A DNA stretch of 64,000 nt from Stutzerimonas stutzeri (GTDB lineage: Bacteria > Pseudomonadota > Gammaproteobacteria > Pseudomonadales > Pseudomonadaceae): assembly GCF_019090095.1 (NCBI RefSeq), contig NZ_JAGQFP010000002.1, forward strand, positions 310,001-374,000. The letters run 5' to 3'. Position numbers and translations under genes: made by a program. Below the pieces are notes generated by a model. It made no database searches. It was not told the DNA's origin and saw only the letters and a list, made by a program, of their open reading frames with translations. Below, in pieces: positions 8,806 to 17,413 of the stretch. Each line of letters opens with the position of its first letter. Position 1 is the first letter of the stretch.

Positions 8806-9967
8806 CCCCTCTCGACGCCTGGCGTCGATCCTCAACCTGCATGATCTCGATCGCGCGGCGAAGCGCCATCTGCCACGGCCGATTTACGGCTACATCGCCA
8901 ATGTCGCCGAAGACGGGCACACCGCCCGAGCCAATCGCAGCGCCTTCGACGCCTATTCGTTCCTGCCACGGGCGCTGGTGGACGTGTCCAACATTTCGCT
9001 CGAAACCGAATTGCTGGGTCAGCGCTACGCCTTGCCGATCGGCATCGCCCCGATGGGCATCAGCGCGCTCTCGGCCTACCGCGGCGACCTGGTGCAGGCG
9101 CAGGCGGCGGCCAAGGCCGGTATCCCGATGATCCTCAGCGGCAGCTCGCTGATCCGCATGGAGGACGTGCTCGATAACGGCAACACGGACTGGTTTCAGG
9201 CCTACCTGCCGGGCGATGAAGCCGGCATCGAGGCATTGATCGAGCGCGTGCGCAGCGCCGGCTTCGACAAGCTGGTGATCACCGTCGACTACCCGGTACC
9301 GCCCAACAGCGACAACAACACGCGCTCGGGCTTCAGTTCCCCGCTGCGCCCCAGCCTGCGCCTGGCTTACGATGGGCTGATGCGCCCGCGCTGGCTGTTC
9401 GGCACCTTCATGCGCACCCTGATCAATCACGGCATGCCGCATTTCGAGAACAACTACGCCACGCGCGGCGTCGCGATCCTGTCCGGCAACGTGAAGCGGG
9501 ATTTCTCGGGGCGCAGCCATCTCAACTGGCGCTATCTCGAGCTGGTCCGGCGGCTGTGGCCGGGCAAGCTGGTGGTCAAGGGTGTGCTCCATCCGGACGA
9601 CGCGCGCAAGGCGAGGGATGTGGGGGCGGATGCGCTCATCGTGTCCAACCACGGCGGACGACAGCTCGACGGCACGCTTTCGGCGCTAGAAGCCTTGCCC
9701 GGAGTCGTCGAAGCGGTCAGCGAGTTGCCGGTGATGGTCGACAGCGGCTTCCGCCGCGGCACGGACGTATTGAAGGCGTTGGCGCTGGGCGCACGCATGG
9801 TGTTCATCGGCCGGCCCTTCAACTACGCGGCGGCCTATGCGGGCGAGGCGGGCGTGACCCATGCGATCGACCTGCTGGCGGCCGAACTGCAACGTGACAT
9901 GGCACTGCTGGGGCTGACCCGGATCGAGGAGGTCACCCGGGCATGCCTGGTCAATAACAAAAAATAG
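8795..9967 (+). CDS. FMN-dependent alpha-hydroxy-acid oxidase/dehydrogenase (LldD/glycolate oxidase family)
   Basis: 390 residues. The catalytic base is H286, followed by R289, in SNHGGRQLDG. The FMN phosphate site is in DSGFRRGTDVLKALALGARMVFIGRP. The N-terminal segment AKRHLPRPIYGYIANVAEDG is typical of the family. It oxidises L-2-hydroxy acids such as lactate, glycolate or mandelate at the inner membrane. It overlaps the preceding gene by 11 bases. Because the operon also has a D-2-hydroxyacid dehydrogenase and a GlcG-like protein, glycolate or L-lactate from sugar-acid cleavage is a reasonable substrate, but none is proven by the sequence. Confidence 0.88.
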   Translation: MPSNPSRRLASILNLHDLDRAAKRHLPRPIYGYIANVAEDGHTARANRSAFDAYSFLPRALVDVSNISLETELLGQRYALPIGIAPMGISALSAYRGDLVQAQAAAKAGIPMILSGSSLIRMEDVLDNGNTDWFQAYLPGDEAGIEALIERVRSAGFDKLVITVDYPVPPNSDNNTRSGFSSPLRPSLRLAYDGLMRPRWLFGTFMRTLINHGMPHFENNYATRGVAILSGNVKRDFSGRSHLNWRYLELVRRLWPGKLVVKGVLHPDDARKARDVGADALIVSNHGGRQLDGTLSALEALPGVVEAVSELPVMVDSGFRRGTDVLKALALGARMVFIGRPFNYAAAYAGEAGVTHAIDLLAAELQRDMALLGLTRIEEVTRACLVNNKK

Positions 9968-9993
9968 AGCGTGAAGCCGATAGCGGAGGGTTT

Positions 9994-10449
9994 ATGGGAC
10001 GCGGACTGTTATCAGGACTGTGGGACGTTGAAGCCGCCATCTATGCTGGCCCGCCGCCGCTGGAGGATCGTTTTCAGCTCGGCCTGCAGCGCGCGGAAAC
10101 GGCGTTGCGTGCGGCGCGTGCCGAGGCCGAACGCCATGGCTGGGCGGTGTCCATTGCTGTCGTCGATACCGCGGGCGAACCGCTTGGCCTGGTCAAGCTC
10201 GACGGCAGTCCGCCCGACAGCGCCCGCTGCGCGATCAGAAAGGCGCAACAGGTCGCCGCCCAGCAAGTCGCCCGGGTCGGCGAGACGTCGCCGAGGTTCG
10301 GTGCGGGGCATCTCCGCTACGGTCTCGACGCCATCGCGCTCTACGTGGAGGAACGCTGCATCGGCGCGGTTGCCGTGCATGGCGTCCATCGCAGCGAAGC
10401 CGCGCAGGTGGCCCAGGCGGGCGCCGAGGCGGTCGAGCGAACGGGCTGA
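9994..10449 (+). CDS. GlcG/HbpS-family protein
   Basis: 151 residues. Residues about 27-145 match the GlcG/HbpS fold (ALRAARAEAERHGWAVSIAVVDTAGEPLGLVKLDGSPPDSARCAIRKA and a C-terminal GAVAVHG). The family includes heme-binding HbpS and GlcG of glycolate utilisation clusters; the biochemical role is unclear. It is the last gene of the operon, 26 bases after the FMN enzyme. Confidence 0.75.
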   Translation: MGRGLLSGLWDVEAAIYAGPPPLEDRFQLGLQRAETALRAARAEAERHGWAVSIAVVDTAGEPLGLVKLDGSPPDSARCAIRKAQQVAAQQVARVGETSPRFGAGHLRYGLDAIALYVEERCIGAVAVHGVHRSEAAQVAQAGAEAVERTG

Positions 10450-10496
10450 ATCCGGTGGTGCCCCTCAGGCTGAGGCTGCGGATATCCCGCCTTTGG

Positions 10497-10865
10497 TCAG
10501 AACACGTGCCTCGATATGTGCTTGGATATTTCCACCATCGAGGTCTTGCCGGTGAATTCGAACTTTACCTGGCCCAGCGACGAGAAATAGATTTCCAGCT
10601 CGGAGTCCAGGTCGAAGGTGCCGGACGTTTCCACCGAATAGGCGACGATGTTCTTGTAGGGCAGGGAGGTGAAATCCTTCTTGCTGCCGGTGAGGCCCTG
10701 CACGTTGACCGCGATGATCCGCTGGGTGGTGAACACCACGCCGTCGCGCATCGACTTGTACGCGTCGATGACCTGCTCGCCGTCCAGCAGCAAGGCCCTG
10801 ACCCGCTCGGCGTATTCGTCGTTCTGCTTGAGCTTGAAGAAGCCTTTGTTGTTGAAGTCGATCAT
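10497..10865 (-). CDS. Bacterial PH-domain protein (bPH_1/DUF1696 type)
   Basis: 122 residues, a single pleckstrin-homology-like domain: GEQVIDAYKSMRDGVVFTTQRIIAV, then LPYKNIVAYSVETSGTFDLDSELEI, characteristic of the YvbH-like small bacterial PH proteins. No signal peptide or membrane helix. The function of the family is unknown; oligomeric ring formation is reported for homologues. It is convergent with the sugar-acid operon and stands alone. Confidence 0.82.
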   Translation of the reverse strand: MIDFNNKGFFKLKQNDEYAERVRALLLDGEQVIDAYKSMRDGVVFTTQRIIAVNVQGLTGSKKDFTSLPYKNIVAYSVETSGTFDLDSELEIYFSSLGQVKFEFTGKTSMVEISKHISRHVF

Positions 10866-11234
10866 TCAGTTTTCCCCTTTGGCCCTTGCCTTGGTGTCCA
10901 TGTGTCGCTCTGCGAGCGTCCCCGATCCGCCATACAGGCCTTGGGTAACGTCTATGCCTGACGCCGCGACGATATGCCGAGCGCCGGTCGGGTCGCCGAC
11001 TTGAGGTCGACAACCGGGCGCTGTACGTGTTTTCCTGCGCGCTCTTTCTTCCTGCCAATGAACCGTCGACGAGCTATTCAGCTGATCGTAGCGGAGCAGA
11101 TGCCATCGCGTAGTAACGTTGGATAACTATGTTCCGCCACACGCTAATGAAGGGTGACGTGCCCGCTCAGAGCGGAGTCGCCCTCATCAGCCTGCTTTCA
11201 CAGGCGTTTAGTCAGGGCGGACCAAGGATTACAG
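10866..11234. other. Intergenic region between divergent genes
   Basis: 369 bases between the PH-domain gene and the HWE kinase gene. An in-frame GTG at 11154 could extend the kinase by 27 residues, but those residues look non-conserved. No clear operator, hairpin or small gene was seen; it presumably contains both promoters. Confidence 0.4.
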
Positions 11235-13409
11235 ATGGTGACGCAAGAGGAACCTCCCAGGGAACCATGTGAGTACGATCACTTGGTCTCGTTGGATAAC
11301 AGCACGATCGATGTCTTTCCCGGTGCGGTCTATCTCTGTAACCGTGAGGGATGGCTGGTCAGATACAACACCGAAGCGGCTGAGTTGTGGGGCAGAACGC
11401 CCCTGGTTGGCGTAGCGGGTGACCGCTTCTGTGGCTCGTATCGGCGTTTCAGACTGGACGGCGCGCCGCTGGCAGTAGACGACTGCCCGATGGCGTTGGC
11501 GCTCAAAACCGGCGCGGCTATTCGCAATGCCGAAGTGATCGTTCAACGTCCGGACGGGTCGCGGTTCGTGGCGCTTGTGAACGTCAGGCCACTCAAAGAC
11601 CGCCTGGGGGCCGTTCAAGGCGCCATGGGTTGTTTCCAGGATGTCTCCGCTTATCACGCGATTGCCGAGGAGCTTCAGCGCAAAAGCGCCGATCTGGAAG
11701 ACTTCTTCGAAAACAGCGCGGTCAGCCTTCACATCGTCAGCGCTCAAGGCATCATCCTGCGGGCCAACAAGTCGGAACTAGCGCTTTTAGGTTATACGGC
11801 CGACGAGTACATCGGCCAACCCATCACGGCGTTTCATGTGGATGCGCCCGTGATCGGTGACATCCTCAGCAACCTTGGCCGCGGCGACTGTCTGAAAAGT
11901 TATCCGGCGCGCCTGCGGGCCAAGGATGGAACGATCAAGCACGTCCAGATCACGTCGAACGGCCGGTTCGAAGACGGCAAGCTGTTCAATACCCGTTGCT
12001 TCACAATCGATGTGACCGATGTCCACCTGGCTGAGACCGCACGCCGCGAGAGCGACGATCGACTTTCGGCAACCTATCAGGCGGCCACGATAGGCATAGC
12101 CGAGGCCGATGCGGATGGCCAGCTGCTGCGGGTGAACGACGCCTTCTGCACCATGCTCGGTCGAAGCCGAGAGCAGCTTCTGGCCATGACGTTCCTGAAC
12201 TATACCCACCCGGACGACGTTGAGCAGGACGCTGCACTGTATGCCCGGCAGGTGGCCGGCGAGCTTGATCGCTATGTGCTTCGCAAGCGTGCGCTCAAAC
12301 CGGATGGCGAACTCGTTTATCTGGATATCCATAGCTCGTCGGTACGGAACCCGTCCGGTGGCTTTCGCTATGGCGTGCGGGTGATCCAGGATGTCACGCT
12401 GACGCAGCGAATGGAGGCGCGAATTCGAGAAAGCGAACGGCATATGCGAGACCTGCTCGAAGCATTGCCCGCGGCGGTTTATACGACCGACGCCGAGGGC
12501 CGCATCACCTTCTTCAATCAGGCCGCTATCGAATTGTCCGGCCGAACGCCCCAGCTGGGTGAGCTGTGGTGCGTCAGCTGGCGGCTATTCAACGCGGACG
12601 AAAGCCCGCTTGCGCACGATGAATGTCCGATGGCGATAGCGCTCAAGGAAAACCGCGCAATACGAGGCGTGGAGGCCATTGCCGAGCGTCCGGATGGCAC
12701 CCGTGTGCCGTTCATTCCTTATCCGACGCCCCTGCATGATACCGATGGAGTCGTGATCGGCGCGATCAACATGCTGGTCGACATCACCGAGCGAAAGCAG
12801 GCTGAAAACCGACAGAAGACCCTGATCGACGAGCTCAACCACCGGGTCAAGAACACGCTTGCCACCGTGCAGTCCCTGGCCGCCCAAACGGCGCGCAACG
12901 CACAAAGCGCGGGTGATGCTTACAAGCGGTTCGAAGCAAGGCTGCTCGCGTTGTCGCGGGCCCACGATCTGTTAACGAAGCGGCATTGGGGCGACACCCC
13001 GCTGGATTCGCTTGTCCGTGAAGTGCTGATGCCGATCGTAGGCCATGAGCCTGGCCGCGTTCGGGTTGACGGCGCATCCATTGAGGTCAATACCCGAGTA
13101 GCGCTCAGCCTCACGATGACGCTCAACGAGCTCGCGATCAACGCGCTCAAATACGGCTCGATGTCGACCGAGACCGGTTCTCTGTCAGTGACCTGGGATG
13201 TCCAGGTGCGCCCGAGCGAAACCCGGGTCAGCTTCCTCTGGCGCGAGCACGGAGGGCCTACGGTGGTCAGCACTGGGCGGCATGGGCTGGGCTTCCGTTT
13301 GATGGAACGCTGCATCGAACGGGATCTGGAAGGGACACTCGAAACCGATTTCGCCACAGCGGGGTTTGTGTGCCGCTTTTCGATCCTCATCGGAGCGAAA
13401 GATCCATGA
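11235..13409 (+). CDS. Multi-PAS sensor histidine kinase of the HWE family
   Basis: 724 residues from the ATG at 11235, chosen over GTG 11154 because AAGGA lies six bases upstream. Four PAS-type domains: about 20-140, 150-270, 275-395 and 400-520. A C-terminal HWE/HisKA_2 kinase follows, with phosphoacceptor H536 in ELNHRVKNTLATVQ and an ATP-binding region containing NELAINALKYGSMS and GLGFRLMERCIE. No membrane helix is evident, so it senses a cytoplasmic signal. PAS1 and PAS4 are clearly related to each other (both contain DxCPMAxALK...IRxxE...RPDGxR). The stop overlaps the start of the receiver gene (ATGA). HWE kinases often control light, redox or general-stress outputs, but the signal here is unknown. 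Confidence 0.9.
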   Translation: MVTQEEPPREPCEYDHLVSLDNSTIDVFPGAVYLCNREGWLVRYNTEAAELWGRTPLVGVAGDRFCGSYRRFRLDGAPLAVDDCPMALALKTGAAIRNAEVIVQRPDGSRFVALVNVRPLKDRLGAVQGAMGCFQDVSAYHAIAEELQRKSADLEDFFENSAVSLHIVSAQGIILRANKSELALLGYTADEYIGQPITAFHVDAPVIGDILSNLGRGDCLKSYPARLRAKDGTIKHVQITSNGRFEDGKLFNTRCFTIDVTDVHLAETARRESDDRLSATYQAATIGIAEADADGQLLRVNDAFCTMLGRSREQLLAMTFLNYTHPDDVEQDAALYARQVAGELDRYVLRKRALKPDGELVYLDIHSSSVRNPSGGFRYGVRVIQDVTLTQRMEARIRESERHMRDLLEALPAAVYTTDAEGRITFFNQAAIELSGRTPQLGELWCVSWRLFNADESPLAHDECPMAIALKENRAIRGVEAIAERPDGTRVPFIPYPTPLHDTDGVVIGAINMLVDITERKQAENRQKTLIDELNHRVKNTLATVQSLAAQTARNAQSAGDAYKRFEARLLALSRAHDLLTKRHWGDTPLDSLVREVLMPIVGHEPGRVRVDGASIEVNTRVALSLTMTLNELAINALKYGSMSTETGSLSVTWDVQVRPSETRVSFLWREHGGPTVVSTGRHGLGFRLMERCIERDLEGTLETDFATAGFVCRFSILIGAKDP

Positions 13410-13795
13410 CCTCGTTGGTTGGAATCAAGGTGCTGGTCGTGGAGGACGAAGGCGCCGTCGCGATGATGATCGAGGAAATGCTGGAAGAGCTGGGCTGCGA
13501 AGTCGTCGCGTCAGTGGCACGGCTGGCTGCGGCGCTCGATGCTGCGCGATCTGTGGACGTGGACCTGGCCATGTTGGACGTCAACCTGGCCGGCCAGTTC
13601 GTCTTTCCTGTCGCTGAAGTGCTTCGTGATCGCGACATCCCGTTCATTTTCAGCACGGGGTACGGCGCCAGCCGAATACCGGCTGAGTTCAGCGGATGCC
13701 ACATTCTGCACAAGCCTTTTTCGGAATGTCAGCTGCGCCAGAAAATCACCCTGACCGCATCGGAAGCCAAGCGCCAGAAGCGCTCGCTGCCATAG
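13406..13795 (+). CDS. Single-domain response regulator
   Basis: 129 residues from the ATG at 13406, which overlaps the kinase stop codon and has GGAG upstream. Receiver domain with acidic residues E13-D14-E15, phosphoacceptor D58 (LAMLDVN) and the conserved lysine in LHKPFSE. There is no output domain. This receiver type (VLVVEDEGAVAMMIEEMLEELGCEV) is commonly paired with HWE kinases. It is very probably phosphorylated by the kinase encoded immediately upstream. Confidence 0.9.
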   Translation: MTSLVGIKVLVVEDEGAVAMMIEEMLEELGCEVVASVARLAAALDAARSVDVDLAMLDVNLAGQFVFPVAEVLRDRDIPFIFSTGYGASRIPAEFSGCHILHKPFSECQLRQKITLTASEAKRQKRSLP

Positions 13796-14166
13796 CCGGG
13801 ATACCGCCTGCTCAGGCATGGGCGACTGCTTTGCTCAGGGGTTCGCGCTGGGCTTATTGAAGCCTCAGCGCCATCTTCCGCAATCAGAAATACGCGGTCT
13901 CACTGAGCTCAAGGCAACAGTGCCGGCCTATTGCGCAAAGCCAGTAGCTAGCGCGTGACAGCGGACTTGCCTCGGCCCCGCCCAGCTCCAGGGAAATGAT
14001 CTGGTTCAACGTCGCGTCGAAGGACGACGTCGATGCGCTATGGCATTGGCCTATACCGCCGCCCGTGCCAAAAAGCGTCAATGGCGCTTTGCAGAGCGGT
14101 CGCGCCCTTGACAGCGGCAAAACGCTTCGCTCAAATGTTATGGTATAACATCTAAACGGAAGCGTT
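13796..14166. other. Intergenic region upstream of the TonB receptor
   Basis: 371 bases between the receiver gene and the TonB-dependent receptor gene. Apart from the Zur-like palindrome at 14135-14151, no hairpin with a U-tract, small gene or repeat was recognised. Confidence 0.4.
14135..14151. promoter_or_regulatory. Zur-box-like palindrome
   Basis: ATGTTATGGTATAACAT: two perfect 7-base arms (ATGTTAT/ATAACAT) around GGT. It matches the GTTATANNATAAC form of zinc-uptake-regulator boxes in gammaproteobacteria far better than a Fur box. It lies 15 bases upstream of the TonB-dependent receptor start, where binding would block transcription. Confidence 0.65.
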
Positions 14167-16293
14167 ATGAGCAGGTGCAGGGTTTCAACGAGGTCTATTG
14201 CGATTGCGGCGGTTACGGGCTTGGCATCGATGCCGGCGTTGGCACAGGAGGACGACACGGCTGTGCTCGATGACGTGGTCGTCATGGCGGATCAGGACGG
14301 GGCAGGTAGCCAGGGCTATCAGGCACGGCGCTCCGCCAGCGCGACCAAGACGGATACGCCACTCGAGGAGATCCCCCAGGCAGTCAGCGTCATCCCGGCA
14401 ACGGTGCTCGACGACCTGCGCAGCCCCCGCATCGAGAAAGCCCTGGATTACGCGGGCGGCGTGGCCCGCCAGAATGATTTCGGCGGTTTGACGATGTACG
14501 AGTACAGCATCCGCGGGCTGACCACCTCGGAGTTCTACAAGGACGGCTTCAGCGTCAACCGCGGCTATATGAACCCCCAGGATTCATCCAACGTCGAGCG
14601 CATCGACGTGCTCAAGGGGCCGGCGTCCAGCCTCTATGGTCGAGGCGATCCGGGCGGCACCATCAACATTGTCAGCAAGCGCCCGCAGCAGGACCGGTTT
14701 GCCCGGCTGGACCTCAGCGCCGGTCGCTGGGATCGCTACCGCGGCAGCCTGGACGTGAATACGCCGCTCGATGGCGAGGGCACGATGCTCTATCGGATGA
14801 ATCTTGCGGTAGAGGACAGCAACAGCTTTCGTGATCACCGCGCCGGTGAGCGCCAGTTTTTCGCACCGGCGTTCAGCTGGGAGTTCTCGCCTGAGACCCG
14901 CCTGCTGGTGCAGGCCGAGGTGATCCGCAACAGCCAGGTATTCGACCGTGGCGTGGTTGCGCCGCATGACCACCTGGGGAGCGTGTCGCGTGCCGACTTT
15001 TTCGGCGAGCCCGGTGACGGCGACATCGACAACAACAACGAGACCCTGCAGGCCGAGCTCGAGCACGACCTGAACGCCAGCTGGACGCTCCGCCTGGCCA
15101 GCCACTACAAGCAGGGACGCCTGAGTGGCGGTGCCACGGAGGCGAGTTTTCTCGACGATGACGCGCGCACCCTCAGCCGCGAATACCGCTACCGCGATTA
15201 CGATTGGCAGGACAGCATCACCCAGCTGGAGCTGCGCGGCCTGGTCTACACCGGCAGCGTCGAGCACAACCTGCTGATCGGCACCGAATACGAGCGCTTT
15301 GCCAAGACCGAAGAGGTGCTGCGCACCCGCCCCATCTCGCAGATCGACATCTACCAGCCTGTGTATGGGCAGCCACGGCCGCCATTCAGCGTTGGCCCCG
15401 GCGGGCGTAGCACCGATCGCCACGAGCTGATCCATTCCAGATCGCTGAACCTGCAGGACCAGATGCGCTTCAGCGAAAAGGTGTTCGGCGTCATCGGCGC
15501 GCGCTACGACCATTACGAGCAGCGCCTGGACAACGAAGTCGCCGGCACCCGTGCCGAGCAGACCCATGAAAAGGTCACGCCGCGCGTTGGGGCGCTTTAC
15601 CAATTCATCCCTGAAGTGGCGGTATTCGCCAACGCTTCGCAGTCGTTCAAGCCCAACACCGGCGCGCCACGACCCGGTGCCGGAACGTCGTTCGATCCGG
15701 AGGAGGGCGTTGGCTACGAAGCGGGCTTCAAATTCGACCTGCTCGACAGTCGTCTGGGTATGACCGTCGCTGCCTTTCACCTGACCAAGGAAAACGTCCT
15801 CACCGCCGATCCGGTTGACTCCGCGTACCAGATCGCCGCTGGCGAAGTGCGCAGCCGCGGCATCGACCTGCAGCTGACGGGACAGCTGACCGACGAAGTC
15901 CGCGTGATCGGCGCCTACGCCTATGTCGATGCCGAAGTCACGGAAGACAACACCCTGGCGCGCGGCAGTCGCCTGCTCAACGTGCCCGAGCACAGCGGCA
16001 GTCTGCTCGGTGTGTATGAGTTCCTCGACGGCGAACTGCGCGGTTTGGAGCTGGGCGGCGGGGTCAATTACGTCGGTGAGCGCTCCGGCAACGTAGCGGA
16101 CAGCGGTTTCGAGCTGCCGGGTTACACCACCGTGGATCTGCTGGCGCGCTACCAGGCCACGCCGGACCTGACGCTTGGCGTGAACCTCAACAACGCGCTC
16201 GACCGCACCTACTACGAGCGCTCCTACAGCAACGTCTGGGTGATGCCGGGCGAGCCGCGCAACCTCAGCCTGAGTCTGTCGCTGAATCTGTAA
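14167..16293 (+). CDS. TonB-dependent outer-membrane receptor, possibly zinc-regulated
   Basis: 708 residues with a signal peptide (about 1-26, ending PALAQ) and a possible TonB box (LDDVVVMA). The plug domain (about 60-170) has PQAVSVIPATVLDD and VERIDVLKGPASSLYGRGDPGGTINIVSKRP. A 22-strand barrel follows, ending in alternating hydrophobics (LSLSLSLNL). By sequence it belongs to the TonB-siderophore receptor class (FecA/FhuE-like). The Zur-like box directly upstream and the DUF4198 gene downstream argue that the cargo is a zinc- or other metal-chelate rather than ferric siderophore (inference). Start ATG 14167 with GGAAG four bases upstream. Confidence 0.9.
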   Translation: MSRCRVSTRSIAIAAVTGLASMPALAQEDDTAVLDDVVVMADQDGAGSQGYQARRSASATKTDTPLEEIPQAVSVIPATVLDDLRSPRIEKALDYAGGVARQNDFGGLTMYEYSIRGLTTSEFYKDGFSVNRGYMNPQDSSNVERIDVLKGPASSLYGRGDPGGTINIVSKRPQQDRFARLDLSAGRWDRYRGSLDVNTPLDGEGTMLYRMNLAVEDSNSFRDHRAGERQFFAPAFSWEFSPETRLLVQAEVIRNSQVFDRGVVAPHDHLGSVSRADFFGEPGDGDIDNNNETLQAELEHDLNASWTLRLASHYKQGRLSGGATEASFLDDDARTLSREYRYRDYDWQDSITQLELRGLVYTGSVEHNLLIGTEYERFAKTEEVLRTRPISQIDIYQPVYGQPRPPFSVGPGGRSTDRHELIHSRSLNLQDQMRFSEKVFGVIGARYDHYEQRLDNEVAGTRAEQTHEKVTPRVGALYQFIPEVAVFANASQSFKPNTGAPRPGAGTSFDPEEGVGYEAGFKFDLLDSRLGMTVAAFHLTKENVLTADPVDSAYQIAAGEVRSRGIDLQLTGQLTDEVRVIGAYAYVDAEVTEDNTLARGSRLLNVPEHSGSLLGVYEFLDGELRGLELGGGVNYVGERSGNVADSGFELPGYTTVDLLARYQATPDLTLGVNLNNALDRTYYERSYSNVWVMPGEPRNLSLSLSLNL

Positions 16294-16351
16294 CGCAGAG
16301 TCGGTCCACCCCGGGCCGGCTCGTCATTCTCTAGATCCAAAAGGATGGAAG

Positions 16352-17077
16352 ATGAACAAGTACCACGCGAAATACGCCATGGCTTTGATGGCTGCACTGA
16401 TGGCAGGGCAGGCCGCCGCCCATGGCATGTGGACCGAAGAGCGCCGCGGCAATATCGAAGTGATCTACGGCCACGGCGCCGAAGACAACGCCTTCGATCC
16501 GAAGAAGATCTCCGGCGCCTGGGCGGCTGATCACCATGGCGGCCGAATCCCGGTTACCGTTGAGCGGCTCGAGGACCATGCGCGCCTCAAGCCACTGGAG
16601 TCCGCCGCGGTGCTCAGCGTGGCGCTGGATAACGGCTACTGGACCCAGGCGCCGGACAAGCAGTGGCTCAACGTCGGCGAAACCAAGGTCCCCGGCGCGC
16701 TGGATTCCGGGCATTACTACAAGTACAGCCTGACGGTGCTGGAGGAGGGTGCCAAGCTGCCTGCACTGGACAAGCTCAAGCTGGCCATCGTGCCGCAGCG
16801 TGATCCGTTGTCGGTGGAAGTGGGCAAGGCGCTGGAGGTTCAGGTCCTGGTCGATGGTAAACCGGCCGCCGATGTCGAACTGATCGCCGACTACGTGAAC
16901 AACCCCGACGAAGTGGCCGCGACCACCGACAAGCAGGGCAAGGCGATGATCACCGTGCGCAACCACGGCCTGAACGTCATCGCCGCCTCCACCACCGTGC
17001 CGAGCGAAGACCCGGACGCACGCGTGCGCGGCATGTTCTCTTCGCTGAGTTTCGTCAGCGCCAAGCACGAGCATTGA
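16352..17077 (+). CDS. DUF4198 periplasmic protein, metal-uptake associated
   Basis: 241 residues with a signal peptide (MNKYHAKYAM...AGQAAA, cleavage before HGMWTEE). The mature N-terminus begins with histidine, as in several DUF4198 proteins. The C-terminal half is an Ig-like domain (EVQVLVDGKPAADVELIADY... GKAMITVRNHGLNVIAA), and the protein ends in a His-rich tail (SAKHEH). DUF4198 proteins accompany nickel, cobalt or zinc transport genes, but their mechanism is unclear. It lies 58 bases after the TonB receptor and is probably in the same transcript. Confidence 0.78.
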   Translation: MNKYHAKYAMALMAALMAGQAAAHGMWTEERRGNIEVIYGHGAEDNAFDPKKISGAWAADHHGGRIPVTVERLEDHARLKPLESAAVLSVALDNGYWTQAPDKQWLNVGETKVPGALDSGHYYKYSLTVLEEGAKLPALDKLKLAIVPQRDPLSVEVGKALEVQVLVDGKPAADVELIADYVNNPDEVAATTDKQGKAMITVRNHGLNVIAASTTVPSEDPDARVRGMFSSLSFVSAKHEH

Positions 17078-17193
17078 AGGGCATCGTCCTTCCGCCCGCC
17101 AAGGCCGATCGAACGCAATCGCTGCGGATAACCGGTGGTTCGCGACATTGGGCGCGCAGCACCACGCTACCGACAACACGCTCGCCCCATGTA

Positions 17194-17221
17194 AAGGCCC
17201 CGGATGCTCATCCGGGGCCTT
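17194..17221 (+). terminator. Strong stem-loop after the TonB/DUF4198 unit
   Basis: Perfect 12-bp stem (AAGGCCCCGGAT/ATCCGGGGCCTT) with a four-base loop, 117 bases after the DUF4198 stop. No long U-tract follows, so termination efficiency is uncertain. Confidence 0.7.
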
Positions 17222-17413
17222 GGCTTATGACGATGGCCACATGGCGTGGCGGTCGCGGTCATAGTCGAGCCGGCATGGCGCTTTCCCAGGCGGCCATTCG
17301 GCTGCCTCATGGATCCGAGGGCCCCGCTCTGGAGCGTTGCGTTGAATCTCCAATCCACCCCCTTCATCGCCGGGGCGACCTGCCGCTGGCGCGCCCGTCG
17401 CTCGACAGCGCGG

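Noticed and set aside
14135..14151. Fur box for the TonB receptor
   Set aside because: The ATGTTAT/ATAACAT symmetry does not fit GATAATGATAATCATTATC; Zur form fits better.
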